This document shows positions 34,729 through 46,551 of a stretch of 64,000 bases of DNA, in pieces. Position 1 is the first letter of the stretch. Each line of letters begins with the position of its first letter. The notes beneath the pieces are model-generated. The model was not told the DNA's origin, did no database searches, and saw nothing but the letters and a program-made list of their open reading frames with translations. Origin of the DNA: Celeribacter sp. HF31 (GTDB taxonomy: Bacteria > Pseudomonadota > Alphaproteobacteria > Rhodobacterales > Rhodobacteraceae); contig NZ_JAATOT010000002.1 of the NCBI RefSeq assembly GCF_011806455.1, forward strand, positions 488,493 to 552,492, read 5' to 3'. A program made the translations under genes and the position numbers.

Positions 34729-37518
34729 TCAGAAATGCGCGGATTTCGTGGTTGCCGGGACTTGGAGCGGCGGTGCGAATTTCGTCAGGTCGATGCCTTC
34801 AACCGCGTGTTTGTACTCGTCGAGCGTCGGCGTGCGGCCCAAGATCGCGGAGAGCACCACAACGGGGGTCGAGGCCAAGAGGCTTTCGCCTTTCTTGTTC
34901 TCGCTGTCTTCCACAACGCGGCCCTGGAACAGGCGGGTCGAGGTGGCGAGAACGGTGTCGCCCTTTTCGGCCTTCTCCTGGTTGCCCATGCAGAGGTTAC
35001 AGCCCGGACGTTCCAGATAGAGCGTGTTCTCATACTCGGTGCGCGCGTTGGCCTTCGGGAAGAGATCGTCGAACTCGAAACCCGAGTACTTCTGAAGCAC
35101 TTCCCAGTCGCCCTCTTCCTTCAACTCATCAATGATGTTGTAGGTCGGCGCGGCCACCACGAGCGGCGCTTTGAATTCGACCTTGCCGGTCTCTTTCTCA
35201 ATATTTTTGAGCATTTGCGCGACGATCTTGACGTCACCCTTATGCACCATACAGGAACCGACAAACCCGAGATCGACTTTTTTGTCCGCACCATAGTAGG
35301 AAATCGGACGGATGGTATCGTGGGTGTAGCGGCGCGAAGGATCGGCGTTGGCCACGTCCGGGTCCGCGATCATCGGCTCATTGATCTGATCAAGATCGAC
35401 AACCACTTCGGCGGCGTATTTGGCATTCGCATCCGGGGTCAGGGCCGGGCGCTCGCCGGACTTGATCTCTGCGATACGGGCATCGGCCTTGGCGATCAGA
35501 CTTGCAAGCATGCCGTTGTCATGCTCCATGCCCTTGTCGATCATGATCTGGATGCGGCTCTTGGCCAACTCCAGCGAGCCGATAAGCGTTTCGTCATTGG
35601 AGATACAGATCGAGGCCTTGGCCTTCATCTCCGCGGTCCAGTCGGTGAAGGTAAAGGCCTGGTCCGCCAGCAGCGTGCCAATGTGCACCTCGATCACGCG
35701 ACCCTGAAAGACGTTGTCGCCATGCTGTGCAAGCATCTGCTGCTGTGTGGCATGGACCACGTCGCGGAAATCCATGTGATCGGCCATCTTGCCCTTGAAG
35801 GTCACCTTGACCGATTCCGGGATCGGCATGGTCGCCTCACCGGTCGCCAGCGCCAGCGCCACGGTGCCGCTGTCGGCACCAAAAGCCACACCTTTGGACA
35901 TCCGGGTGTGGCTGTCGCCACCGATGATGATGTCCCAGTCGGAAACGGTGATGTCGTTAAGAACCTTGTGGATCACGTCCGTCATGGAGTGATAGACGCC
36001 CTTCGGGTCACGCGCGGTAACAAGACCGAAATCGTTCATGAACTTCATCAAGCGCGGGGTGTTGGCCTGTGCTTTCTTGTCCCAGACCGACGCGGTGTGA
36101 CAGCCGGATTGATAAGCGCCGTCCACCTTCGGCGACAGGACCGTTGCGGCCATCGCTTCGAGTTCCTGCGAGGTCATCAAGCCGGTGGTGTCCTGAGAAC
36201 CCACAATGTTGACCGCCACACGGACGTCCGAACCAGCGTGCAGGGTCTTGCCCGGGGTCGCACCGACGGCATTGCGGTTAAAGATCTTTTCGACCGCTGT
36301 CATGCCCTGACCTTCGTGCGAGATTTCCTTGGCAGGCGCAAAGACCTGCGGCGCGGGAACGCCCAGCGTCTCGGCGGCAAATGTCTGGAGCTTCTTGCCG
36401 AAGACGATCGCATAGGAGCTGCCCGCCTTCATGAATTCGACCTTTTGCGGCGTGAAGGAAGCGGACACATCCACCAGCTCTTCGCCGTCTTCGCTCAGCA
36501 GCTTGTGGTTTTTGGTGTCGATTTTCAGCACCGTGCCGGTCGCCACCGAATATTTCTGATCGAGGATCGGGTTGCCTTCGTTGTTGAGGATCGGCTTGCC
36601 GTCCTCGTCCAGCTTCTTGACCCAGTTCTTGAGATCGAGCCCGATACCGCCGGTCACGCCAACGGTGGTCAGAAAGATCGGCGAGATACCATTGGTGCCC
36701 GCAACAATCGGCGCGTAATTGACGAAAGGCACGTAGGGAGAGGTCGGTTTGCCGGTCCAGAGCGCCACGTTGTTGACGCCGGACATCCGGCTTGAACCGA
36801 CACCCATGGTGCCTTTTTCAGCGATCAGCATGACGCGTTTGCCGGGGTGCTGCAGCTTCAGCGCCTCGATTTCCTTTTGCGCCTGCTCACTGATCATGCA
36901 CTTGCCGTGCAGCTCACGGTCGGAGCGGGAGTGCGCCTGGTTGCCCGGCGACAGAAGGTCGGTCGAAATGTCGCCTTCGGCGGCGATGTAAGTGACGATT
37001 TCGATCTCTTCGTCGATGTCCGGAAGCTTGGTGAAGAACTCGGCCTTCGCGTAGCTTTCCAGAATGCTCTTGGCGACCGAATTCCCGGCCTCCAAGGCGG
37101 TTTTCAGACGATCCATGTCAGCCTCGTAAAGGAAGACCTGGGTCTTCAACACTTCAGCAGCCTCTTCGGCAATCGCGGCATCTTCACCCAGCGCGAGATC
37201 GAGCAGAACCTCGACCGACGGGCCGCCCTTCATATGCGACAACATCTCAAAGGCGAAGGTCGGGGTGATTTCCGCGACAGTGGTTTCCCCGAGGATGATC
37301 TTCTTGAGGAAAGCAGCCTTCACGCCCGCAGCGCCTGTGGTGCCCGGCAGGGTGTTGTAGATGAAGAAGTTCAGCGCCTCTTCGCGATGCGCATTGCCCT
37401 CATCCTCAATCAGGGAGATCAGCTCAGCAACCAGTGCGCCATCGTCGATGGGCTTCGGGTGCAACCCCTCACCTTTGCGCGTTTCGATTTCGGTTAGGTA
37501 GTCGGTGTACAAGCTCAT
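34729..37518 (-). CDS. acnB: Aconitate hydratase B / 2-methylisocitrate dehydratase
   Basis: This 929-residue TCA-cycle enzyme is of the AcnB type, with an N-terminal HEAT-like domain (1-~160), a swivel domain and a C-terminal 4Fe-4S catalytic part. The cluster ligands are in G-C-H-T-A-S-V-W and C-N-L-C-M-G-N-Q. ATG 37518 begins the usual M-S-L-Y-T-D-Y; the frame is open farther upstream. It is divergent from acnA 337 bp away. Confidence 0.96.
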   Translation of the reverse strand: MSLYTDYLTEIETRKGEGLHPKPIDDGALVAELISLIEDEGNAHREEALNFFIYNTLPGTTGAAGVKAAFLKKIILGETTVAEITPTFAFEMLSHMKGGPSVEVLLDLALGEDAAIAEEAAEVLKTQVFLYEADMDRLKTALEAGNSVAKSILESYAKAEFFTKLPDIDEEIEIVTYIAAEGDISTDLLSPGNQAHSRSDRELHGKCMISEQAQKEIEALKLQHPGKRVMLIAEKGTMGVGSSRMSGVNNVALWTGKPTSPYVPFVNYAPIVAGTNGISPIFLTTVGVTGGIGLDLKNWVKKLDEDGKPILNNEGNPILDQKYSVATGTVLKIDTKNHKLLSEDGEELVDVSASFTPQKVEFMKAGSSYAIVFGKKLQTFAAETLGVPAPQVFAPAKEISHEGQGMTAVEKIFNRNAVGATPGKTLHAGSDVRVAVNIVGSQDTTGLMTSQELEAMAATVLSPKVDGAYQSGCHTASVWDKKAQANTPRLMKFMNDFGLVTARDPKGVYHSMTDVIHKVLNDITVSDWDIIIGGDSHTRMSKGVAFGADSGTVALALATGEATMPIPESVKVTFKGKMADHMDFRDVVHATQQQMLAQHGDNVFQGRVIEVHIGTLLADQAFTFTDWTAEMKAKASICISNDETLIGSLELAKSRIQIMIDKGMEHDNGMLASLIAKADARIAEIKSGERPALTPDANAKYAAEVVVDLDQINEPMIADPDVANADPSRRYTHDTIRPISYYGADKKVDLGFVGSCMVHKGDVKIVAQMLKNIEKETGKVEFKAPLVVAAPTYNIIDELKEEGDWEVLQKYSGFEFDDLFPKANARTEYENTLYLERPGCNLCMGNQEKAEKGDTVLATSTRLFQGRVVEDSENKKGESLLASTPVVVLSAILGRTPTLDEYKHAVEGIDLTKFAPPLQVPATTKSAHF

Positions 37519-37855
37519 GACGGTCCCTACAATTTGGTGTGCGATTTGAGATGCGAGTTGGTGACAAAAACCCGAAAAACCGGGCCGCACAGACTTGCAT
37601 TTCCCGACTCTCGAATTATTTGTATGCAAAAGTATACGAAGCGTTCCGCACATGCAAGATATGCGAGCGCTCACAGATCAAATCTCTTCTAGTGCCCTGC
37701 GCTCTGTTCTGTCCATCGCAACAAACCCTGTTGCACGCCCCTCTTGCAGGTCCTGTCATGGACATGACGCCAGAATGCGCTAAGATTCGAGACAGCCACG
37801 TCAGGTACAACAGACCGTTGTGCCGCGCAGTTTTAGTAAGACCCGGAGGCATTCC
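37519..37855. promoter_or_regulatory. Shared divergent control region of acnB and acnA
   Basis: This is 337 bp without a gene. It contains a perfect inverted repeat GTCATG-GA-CATGAC (37755-37768). An AT-rich patch near 37621-37642 carries TTGTATGCAAA and AGTATACGAA, each similar to GntR-type operators (TTGTATACAA). No iron-box match was convincing. Roles are inference. Confidence 0.4.
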
Positions 37856-40603
<2,748 letters not shown>

Positions 40604-40636
40604 GCGGAAGCCTGATCGCGCCTGTTGTGACATGAG

Positions 40637-40663
40637 AAAGCCCCGTGGAAACACGGGGCTTTT
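40637..40663. terminator. acnA terminator
   Basis: AAAGCCCCGTG and CACGGGGCTTT form an 11-bp stem with loop GAAA... and a T-run. It is bordered by the repeated GAGTATTT motif. Confidence 0.88.
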
Positions 40664-40692
40664 GTTTTGAGTATTTATGCAACAAAGGAAAC
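40660..40692. repeat. Terminator-linked motif, copy 2
   Basis: TTTTGTTTTGAGTATTT and, after four bases, AACAAAGGAAAC. It has the same layout as at 16350-16383, with the GGAAAC end beside the stop codon of the KAP ATPase gene. Confidence 0.6.
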
Positions 40693-40695
40693 GGG

Positions 40696-42489
40696 TTAGT
40701 CGGTGTCTGGTGGGGTCAATTTCCAGTAGAATTCTAGAAAGGCCGCGAGTTGCGCCTGTTCGACAAAGCCAGCCGACCGGGCAAGGTTTTCGAGTTCAGC
40801 GCGCAGGGACATCGCCCATTTGCGCTCATCGTCCCATGTGTTGTCCGCGCTGTGGCGCTCGCCAAGACGCGTAACGAACCCGCCAATCTCATCCTGCTTC
40901 CCCGCAGATATCGCGTCAAACACGACTATCGCGATACGTTTCGGGTCACAAAGATGCAGCACGGGCGAATCGTAAAAAGAAGGCCCCGCCATGTTCCGAA
41001 CGAATTTCCAGCCGGCATGTTCAAAATCCTCTTCGATTTTGAGGGTCAGATCTTCTGCTTCTTCCTGAAGCTCCCTCTCATAGCGCGAAAGCTGTTGCTC
41101 TCGCATCGCGACAATGAGGGGCATGAAATGAGGACTAGGTTCGCTCGCATATCCACCAAATGAAAACCTTCGAAGTTCCCCCGACCAGCCGAACTCCATG
41201 CCAAACCTTGCTTTTGGAATGTAGTCCTTTTCGCCCAGCGCGTGGATGCGCGCGACGCATTTTTCCGAAAGATCCGTGGCGAGGTCTTCCTGTCCCGCAG
41301 CGACATGAATTTGCATCAGGTTATCCGCAATGTGCAGAAACGGCCCAGTTCCTATATCAGCTTTTTCAAAAAGATATGACTTTGCTGCTTCAATATCGTC
41401 TTTCAACTGTTCCGTGGGTTGCTCCCGCCACTTCACCATTCGGAGCCAAAGAGGATTGTCCTCTTGTTTCCTGAACGCGCCTGTCGCCCTCAACTCCAAA
41501 TTCAATAGAGCCTCGTTAACAAACCCGCGACCAAGCAAGGTCTGGCCGAGCGCAACACTCAAGGTTCCGCCTGAGCCAGCCATGATGTCGGCGCCTTGAT
41601 GACGGTCCATGATCGTTTTGAACGTATGAGGTTCCCCTTCCGAGGGCGAAAACACCTTCCAATCCGCACGCCGCCCCAAATCCTCCTCCGCAATCTCGCC
41701 CTTGCCCAGCGCCATGGCGAGGGCGAGATAGGTGCGGGTGAAACGCGCCATGGGCTCTTGCGCTTCGAAAAGCGCATCTTCAATCCGGTCCAGCACCAGC
41801 GCGTACTCCCGAAGCGCATTGCGCAAGAGGCGCAGGTTGTTGTGTCCGGCCTGCTCGAAGACCTCTCGGATCAGATCGGGATGGTCCTTCAGGTACTGTT
41901 TCCCCCTGCCCTCATCCATAAGCTTGATGAAAGCAGGTAAAGCGGCATCCATATCCGCTTCGACCCGCAAGGTCCGCCCGATCAGCTTTTCCTTTTTCTC
42001 GAGAAACTTGTCTTTCCACGGATGCTTCTCGGAGTTCACCAAGAGGATCACCCGCTTGCCCTCATGTTCGACGAAATCGTTGATCAGGCCAAACACAAGC
42101 TCCGGCGTCATGGCCGTGCGCTCCAGATCGTCAAAGATCAGCGTCTCAGGCAGCGCCTCCATCAGGCGTTCTTCGACGATATCGCGCGCGAGCGTGCCGA
42201 TATTTCCCACCTTGGCGAGTTTTCCGAAGGTATCGCCAAGCCATGCGCCATTTTCCAAAACACCGCTGCCCAGCTCGCCTTTCAACAGGGCGCGTCGAAA
42301 TCCCGCCGCATCGGCCACACCGTTCAACGTCGCATATCGGACAGTCGGATCGGTTTTCACTCCGCAGACCTTCGAAATGAAATGCGTTTTCCCGCTGCCC
42401 CAAGGCGCATCAACCAAGATCGCGTATCCGGGCGCGCGCATTGCCAGATAGCTCTCAAGCGCCCCCCGCGCTGCCACATTCAAATCCAT
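40696..42489 (-). CDS. KAP-family P-loop NTPase-like protein
   Basis: This 597-residue protein has Walker A A-P-W-G-S-G-K-T-H (28-36) and Walker B with the KAP hallmark L-I-F-D-D-L-E-R (117-124), followed by a sensor-like L-L-V-N-S-E-K. The remaining ~370 residues are helical and unrecognised. KAP ATPases are often membrane-associated and some sit in antiphage systems, but no transmembrane pair is evident here. ATG 42489 was chosen. It stands alone between acnA and a metabolic cluster. Confidence 0.78.
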   Translation of the reverse strand: MDLNVAARGALESYLAMRAPGYAILVDAPWGSGKTHFISKVCGVKTDPTVRYATLNGVADAAGFRRALLKGELGSGVLENGAWLGDTFGKLAKVGNIGTLARDIVEERLMEALPETLIFDDLERTAMTPELVFGLINDFVEHEGKRVILLVNSEKHPWKDKFLEKKEKLIGRTLRVEADMDAALPAFIKLMDEGRGKQYLKDHPDLIREVFEQAGHNNLRLLRNALREYALVLDRIEDALFEAQEPMARFTRTYLALAMALGKGEIAEEDLGRRADWKVFSPSEGEPHTFKTIMDRHQGADIMAGSGGTLSVALGQTLLGRGFVNEALLNLELRATGAFRKQEDNPLWLRMVKWREQPTEQLKDDIEAAKSYLFEKADIGTGPFLHIADNLMQIHVAAGQEDLATDLSEKCVARIHALGEKDYIPKARFGMEFGWSGELRRFSFGGYASEPSPHFMPLIVAMREQQLSRYERELQEEAEDLTLKIEEDFEHAGWKFVRNMAGPSFYDSPVLHLCDPKRIAIVVFDAISAGKQDEIGGFVTRLGERHSADNTWDDERKWAMSLRAELENLARSAGFVEQAQLAAFLEFYWKLTPPDTD

Positions 42490-42566
42490 TCTGAAAACCC
42501 GCTGAAACCTTGATCTATCAGGCGTAGTATAAATGCCCCCGCGCAAAGATCACCAAGGGATTGAGA

Positions 42567-42797
42567 TCAGGCGTTTAAACACAGGCCCATCGCCCGCGCG
42601 ATCACCGCGAAATCTTCACGCGAGATGGCGAACGCGCCGCGGCGGAAAGGCATGCCCCAGTGCTGAACGTCGGGGATAAAGGACAGCCGGGACAGCAGGG
42701 GGTGGATCGGGGCTTCGATGGCATTCGCAACATAGCGAACGTCGCGCCGGTAGGGGCAAAACCCGGGCGCCTGTTCGGCCTGATACATCTCGCTCAT
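42567..42797 (-). CDS. Small uncharacterised protein, 76 residues
   Basis: The sequence has a compact, protein-like pattern: F-C-P-Y-R-R-D-V-R-Y-V-A-N-A-I-E-A-P, W-G-M-P-F-R-R-G-A-F-A-I and a closing helix. The start could be ATG 42797 or 42788. It is the last gene of a leftward cluster after the N-demethylase-like gene. No family was recognised. Confidence 0.5.
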   Translation of the reverse strand: MSEMYQAEQAPGFCPYRRDVRYVANAIEAPIHPLLSRLSFIPDVQHWGMPFRRGAFAISREDFAVIARAMGLCLNA

Positions 42798-42946
42798 CAC
42801 CTGTCCGATGGCCTATCTGGTCAACCTGTTGCTCATTCGCTTTGGCGTCAAAGAGGGCATGATGGACCCGCGCATGACGGTTCACGGGTCCATGGATCAC
42901 GCGCACGGTCCTGCGGCGCATGAAGGTCACCAGATGTGAGGGATCG

Positions 42947-43744
42947 TTAATCCGCCAGACGGATCGGACGGTCTTCAAGAGCGGCGGCCTGCTCCGGGGT
43001 GAGCGCCTCGGGCAGCACGACCTGCGTGTGGATCGTAAACACCACCGCGCGGGTCTCCGGCAGCCGCACAAGGCTTTGCCGTTCGACCCGGATATAGCGC
43101 GACTCCGTTGTGCCGTGGCGGTAGTCCCCCTCGGAGCGCGGATCGCAAAGATGCGCATCGGATCGCGACGCCGTCCCCCGCATCAGCCCCCGACCCACCT
43201 GCACGCCGTTCATCATCCGCTGCACCCGCGCAGCGAGATCGGCGGTGTAGACCTCAATCGGTTTGTGAATGCGCAGCATCGGTTTCATGAATTTCTCCGG
43301 CAGCCGCCAGCCGGAGGGAAAACAGAGCACGCCGCCCGTCAGAACGCTCTCTTCCGTCTCGCCGCTTGGGTCGGGCTGCATCAGGCAGATGTCGCATTGC
43401 AACAACCGCCCCATCGTGTGCATCGGCCGGTCGCGATCCATCGGCACCGTAACGCCATCGGGGCGCGTGACGTCGCTCTGCGTGACGGCAAACCCAAGTC
43501 CCGGCAACAGCCCCAAAATCATGTCGAGCAATTCCAGAGCCGCAGGCCGCGCAGAGTCATCCAGCGCGATGACCTCCTTGGGCGTCGTGGCAATCAGATG
43601 ATCGCGCAGGGCCATCTGCGCCGCGTAAGCCGTGTCCACCTCAAGCCAGTCGTCCAGCTCAAAGGGGATCACCCCCGGCAGCCGCGCGGTGCGGGGATCG
43701 GCCCAGGGGGCAAAGCTCAGTTTTGTCTGTAGAATCGGCTCCAT
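42947..43744 (-). CDS. Heme-dependent oxidative N-demethylase-like protein (DUF3445)
   Basis: This 265-residue protein matches the DUF3445/HODM alpha-like family, whose studied members use heme to demethylate dimethylamine-type substrates. Typical pieces are the early L-S-F-A-P-W-A-D-P-R, C-F-P-S-G-W-R-L-P-E-K near the middle, I-H-K-P-I and the late R-V-E-R-Q-S-L-V-R-L-P-E-T. ATG 43744 fits the family start; the frame extends upstream. A flavin reductase gene lies just before it and may supply electrons, which is inference. Confidence 0.82.
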   Translation of the reverse strand: MEPILQTKLSFAPWADPRTARLPGVIPFELDDWLEVDTAYAAQMALRDHLIATTPKEVIALDDSARPAALELLDMILGLLPGLGFAVTQSDVTRPDGVTVPMDRDRPMHTMGRLLQCDICLMQPDPSGETEESVLTGGVLCFPSGWRLPEKFMKPMLRIHKPIEVYTADLAARVQRMMNGVQVGRGLMRGTASRSDAHLCDPRSEGDYRHGTTESRYIRVERQSLVRLPETRAVVFTIHTQVVLPEALTPEQAAALEDRPIRLAD

Positions 43745-43811
43745 GACGACATGCTGCACCGGATTTCCCGACACCGGAAGGGACCAGATCAGCGCATCCT
43801 TGAGGCCAGTG

Positions 43812-44429
43812 TTAGCCCTCGTAAATCTCATCCAGAGGCGGTGCGGTGAGCACGAATTGATCCTCGGAGCCCACGTAATTGTCGCCATGCAGCCGCGCGA
43901 TGGGTTGATACACCGCCGGGTTCACATAGCGCCCTTCGGCATCGAGACAGTCGCGCCGCACATGCATCTGCACCACCTCGCCAATCACCAGCACCCGGTT
44001 CGGCCAGTCGAGCAACCGCTCGGTCCTGCACTCAAACACACATGACGCGCCGGTGATGCGCGGTGCGGAAATCATCGTGCAGGCCTCCGTCTCCACCCCC
44101 GCCAAAGCCAATTCATCCACGCCTGAAGGCACCGCAAGACCGGCGATCAACATGGTGTCCGACAGCGCCTTGTCGACCATATGAATGGCGAACTCGCCGG
44201 TGCGGCGGATGTTGGCGGCGGTGTCTTTTTCCTGCTCCGGTTTGGAGGCGATGCCCAGAACCAAAAGCGGCGGCTCCGACGACATCACGTTGAAAAAGCT
44301 CATCGGCGCGGCGTTCGAACTGCCGTCCGGGTTCACCGTCGTCACAAGCGCGATGGGACGCGGCCCGACGAAATTCGTCAACAAACGATAGCGGTCGCGG
44401 GCGGGAAGCGTGGTGAAATCGAACTGCAT
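43812..44429 (-). CDS. Flavin reductase-like FMN-binding split-barrel protein
   Basis: This 205-residue protein shows the flavin-reductase pattern: R-P-I-A-L-V-T-T-V-N-P-D-G-S-S-N-A-A-P-M-S, then D-T-A-A-N-I-R-R-T-G-E-F-A-I-H. It would bind FMN and reduce it or a substrate with NAD(P)H. Its Shine-Dalgarno is buried in the hairpin at 44435-44465. Neighbours are a GST upstream and an N-demethylase-like protein downstream. Confidence 0.88.
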   Translation of the reverse strand: MQFDFTTLPARDRYRLLTNFVGPRPIALVTTVNPDGSSNAAPMSFFNVMSSEPPLLVLGIASKPEQEKDTAANIRRTGEFAIHMVDKALSDTMLIAGLAVPSGVDELALAGVETEACTMISAPRITGASCVFECRTERLLDWPNRVLVIGEVVQMHVRRDCLDAEGRYVNPAVYQPIARLHGDNYVGSEDQFVLTAPPLDEIYEG

Positions 44430-44434
44430 CTCAT

Positions 44435-44465
44435 GTCTCTCTGGCCAGAAGGCCGCCAGAGAGAC
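44435..44465 (-). promoter_or_regulatory. Perfect 11-bp hairpin over the flavin reductase ribosome-binding site
   Basis: On the minus strand GTCTCTCTGGC pairs with GCCAGAGAGAC around a nine-base loop. The AGAGAG in the 3' arm is the likely Shine-Dalgarno for the ATG at 44429. There is no U-run after it, so it is less likely to be a terminator. Confidence 0.5.
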
Positions 44466-44486
44466 ACAGGACAGGCAAAAAGTCCA

Positions 44487-45113
44487 TCAAGCGCGCGCAA
44501 GCCGCATATCTTGCGCCGCCATGGCATCATAGGCCTCGGATTGCGCGATGACAGGCTCTGCCCCGCAACGCGCCACCCAGTCGCGGATCACCGGGACGTC
44601 CGGCGTGGCCTCCGGGAACCACAAAAACGGCGAGGCAATCAAAAGATCGGCGGCGCTGAAGCGCTCACCCATGAGGAACTCACGCTTCTGAAGACCAGAC
44701 ACCAGATAGGCCACCGCCTCCGACATGCCCCGGAAGGTCGCCGTCAGCGCCGGATGCGATAGCCCCGCGATCTGATGCACATAGGCGGGTTCCAACACAT
44801 TACCGTACCAGAACAGCCAGCTCAGATAGGCCCCTCGCCCCCGCGCGCCGACAGCTGGCGCCAGATCGGATGGGAAACGGTCGGTCAGATAGAGCATGAT
44901 CGCATTGCTTTCACGGATCATCTCGCCGTCTTCGGTGACCAAAAGCGGCACCTTGCCCTCGGGATGCGGGTTGTTCGGATCGCGCGCGCCAGAGCCGTCC
45001 TGGCGCGGAATATCGGTGAGACGGATATCCACCTCCGACATCGCGTCGAGCGCCATCAACAGCGTGACGATCCGCGAGCTGCGCGATTTGGGGGCGTGGT
45101 AAAGGGTGAGCAT
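44487..45113 (-). CDS. Glutathione S-transferase family protein
   Basis: This 208-residue protein has an N-terminal thioredoxin-like domain (L-Y-H-A-P-K-S-R-S-S, G-K-V-P-L-L-V-T, R-E-S-N-A-I-M-L-Y-L) and an alpha-helical C-terminal domain (F-S-A-A-D-L-L-I). The serine-rich start suggests a Ser-type catalytic residue. ATG 45113 was chosen. It is divergent from a WYL regulator with a 116-bp gap, so it may be its target. Confidence 0.88.
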   Translation of the reverse strand: MLTLYHAPKSRSSRIVTLLMALDAMSEVDIRLTDIPRQDGSGARDPNNPHPEGKVPLLVTEDGEMIRESNAIMLYLTDRFPSDLAPAVGARGRGAYLSWLFWYGNVLEPAYVHQIAGLSHPALTATFRGMSEAVAYLVSGLQKREFLMGERFSAADLLIASPFLWFPEATPDVPVIRDWVARCGAEPVIAQSEAYDAMAAQDMRLARA

Positions 45114-45229
45114 GATTTTTCCTCTCAGGACTTTGCAATTGAGGCGGAGCATGGCAGGCTCCTGCTGTCAGAAACCGTCAGCAGGGCTTTGGCACCTTCA
45201 GATCAATTTCGGATCGAAAAGGAGGCCCC

Positions 45230-45982
45230 ATGGCCAAATCGGATCGCCTGTTTCGCCTCATGCACCTCATGCGCAGCCTGCGCCCGCCGGTGACGGCGAC
45301 GCTCTTGGCCAAGGAGCTGGGCGTGTCGCAACGCACGCTCTATCGTGACATCGAAGCGCTGCGCATTGCGGGTGCGCGGATTGAGGGAGAGGCCGGGTTT
45401 GGCTATACCCTGACCGAGGATTACGCCCTGCCGCCGCAGAGCCTGACACAGTTGGAAATCGAGGCGCTGGTCCTGGGCCTGTCTGAGGTGCGCCTGCGTG
45501 GAGACGCGGCCTTGTCACAGGCCGCAGGCGATGCGCTGAGCAAGATCACCGCCAGTCTGCCGGAGACAAAACGTGCACATATCGAACATTCTGTGGGGTT
45601 GGTGCATCGGTATCAGCCGCAAAAACAGTATAAAGCCGATCTCTCCCTCATTCGTCAGGCCTGTTGGGACGAACGCGCGCTTGTGCTCGGGTATCGCGAT
45701 CGCGAGGGTCGAGACAGCACCCGCACGGTCTGGCCACTGGCCATCGTCTATCTCGACGACGAGCTGATGCTGCTCGCCCATTGCCGTTTGCGGGGGGCGT
45801 TTCGGCAGTTTCTTGTCGGCTCGATCCAGTCGCTCACCCTAGGCGACGAATTCTTCCGTCCGCACCGCGTGCCGATGCTGCGCGACTATATGTCTGAGCT
45901 GCGCACCCGCTACCAAATCGCCCCCGCCTGCGAAGACGGGCGGCGGATCATGGCGGAGGAAGGTCTTACAGCACAGACCTGA
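45230..45982 (+). CDS. YafY-type HTH and WYL-domain transcriptional regulator
   Basis: This 250-residue regulator has an N-terminal DeoR-like HTH (L-A-K-E-L-G-V-S-Q-R-T-L-Y-R-D-I-E-A-L) and a C-terminal WYL ligand domain (L-G-Y-R-D-R-E-G-R, W-P-L-A-I-V-Y-L, L-L-A-H-C-R-L-R). It probably senses a small ligand or nucleic acid and controls the divergent GST. The 3' end overlaps convergent arsC by 17 bp. Confidence 0.9.
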   Translation: MAKSDRLFRLMHLMRSLRPPVTATLLAKELGVSQRTLYRDIEALRIAGARIEGEAGFGYTLTEDYALPPQSLTQLEIEALVLGLSEVRLRGDAALSQAAGDALSKITASLPETKRAHIEHSVGLVHRYQPQKQYKADLSLIRQACWDERALVLGYRDREGRDSTRTVWPLAIVYLDDELMLLAHCRLRGAFRQFLVGSIQSLTLGDEFFRPHRVPMLRDYMSELRTRYQIAPACEDGRRIMAEEGLTAQT

Positions 45983-46307
45983 CCGTTTCGGGTGGTCGCC
46001 CAAGCGCAACGCCTTTCTCGCTTTCGACCACCGGTCGTTCCATCAAACGCGGATGCGCCGCAATGGCATCCAAAATCGCCTCCGGGTCGGATTTCGCCGT
46101 CACCCCGAGCGCCTTGGCCTCCTCCTCTTTCGCCCGCAGAAACGCGCTCGCAGGCAGGCCGGAACGCGCCACAAATTCCGTCAGTTTCTCGCGTGACACT
46201 GGCGTTTCGAGGTAGAGCACGACCTCGGGCGTGATGCCCTCCGCCTCGATCAGTTTCAGCGTCTCGCGCGATTTGGAACAGCGGGGATTGTGGTAAATCG
46301 TTGTCAT
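45966..46307 (-). CDS. arsC: Arsenate reductase (glutaredoxin type)
   Basis: This 113-residue ArsC-like enzyme has active-site motif N-P-R-C-S-K-S-R-E (Cys10, C-x3-R) and the family motifs Y-L-E-T-P and R-P-V-V at the C-terminal half. It reduces arsenate using glutathione and glutaredoxin. No other ars genes are adjacent. ATG 46307 fits the family start; an upstream ATG at 46331 adds eight residues. Confidence 0.92.
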   Translation of the reverse strand: MTTIYHNPRCSKSRETLKLIEAEGITPEVVLYLETPVSREKLTEFVARSGLPASAFLRAKEEEAKALGVTAKSDPEAILDAIAAHPRLMERPVVESEKGVALGRPPETVRSVL

Positions 46308-46440
46308 CTCAGGCACCTCATTGTTGTGCATAACCTGCGCTTTGGACGGCGCACAGACAACAAGAACAAAAGAGAAACATATTGTTTCCCGCCGACGCTA
46401 TCTCATAGTGAGTTTTGGTTAACCATTGCGCTTTAGCCCT

Positions 46441-46551
46441 ATGGCCATGAAACAGATCCTGTCCCATATCCCTCTGCCGCAAAGCCCGCTTCCTCTGACG
46501 GAGCTTGCGCTTCTTGTGCCCTTTTTCGCCGTCATGATCCTTGTGGGATGA
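46441..46551 (+). CDS. Possible 36-residue membrane peptide
   Basis: The ORF begins M-A-M-K-Q-I-L and contains a Pro-rich middle and one hydrophobic helix (L-L-V-P-F-F-A-V-M-I-L-V-G). No clear Shine-Dalgarno precedes it. It may be a real mini-protein or chance. Confidence 0.25.
   Translation: MAMKQILSHIPLPQSPLPLTELALLVPFFAVMILVG

Noticed and set aside
34735..36795. 686-residue antisense ORF over acnB
   Set aside because: Same shadow effect; composition is Arg/His-rich low complexity and has no recognisable fold.
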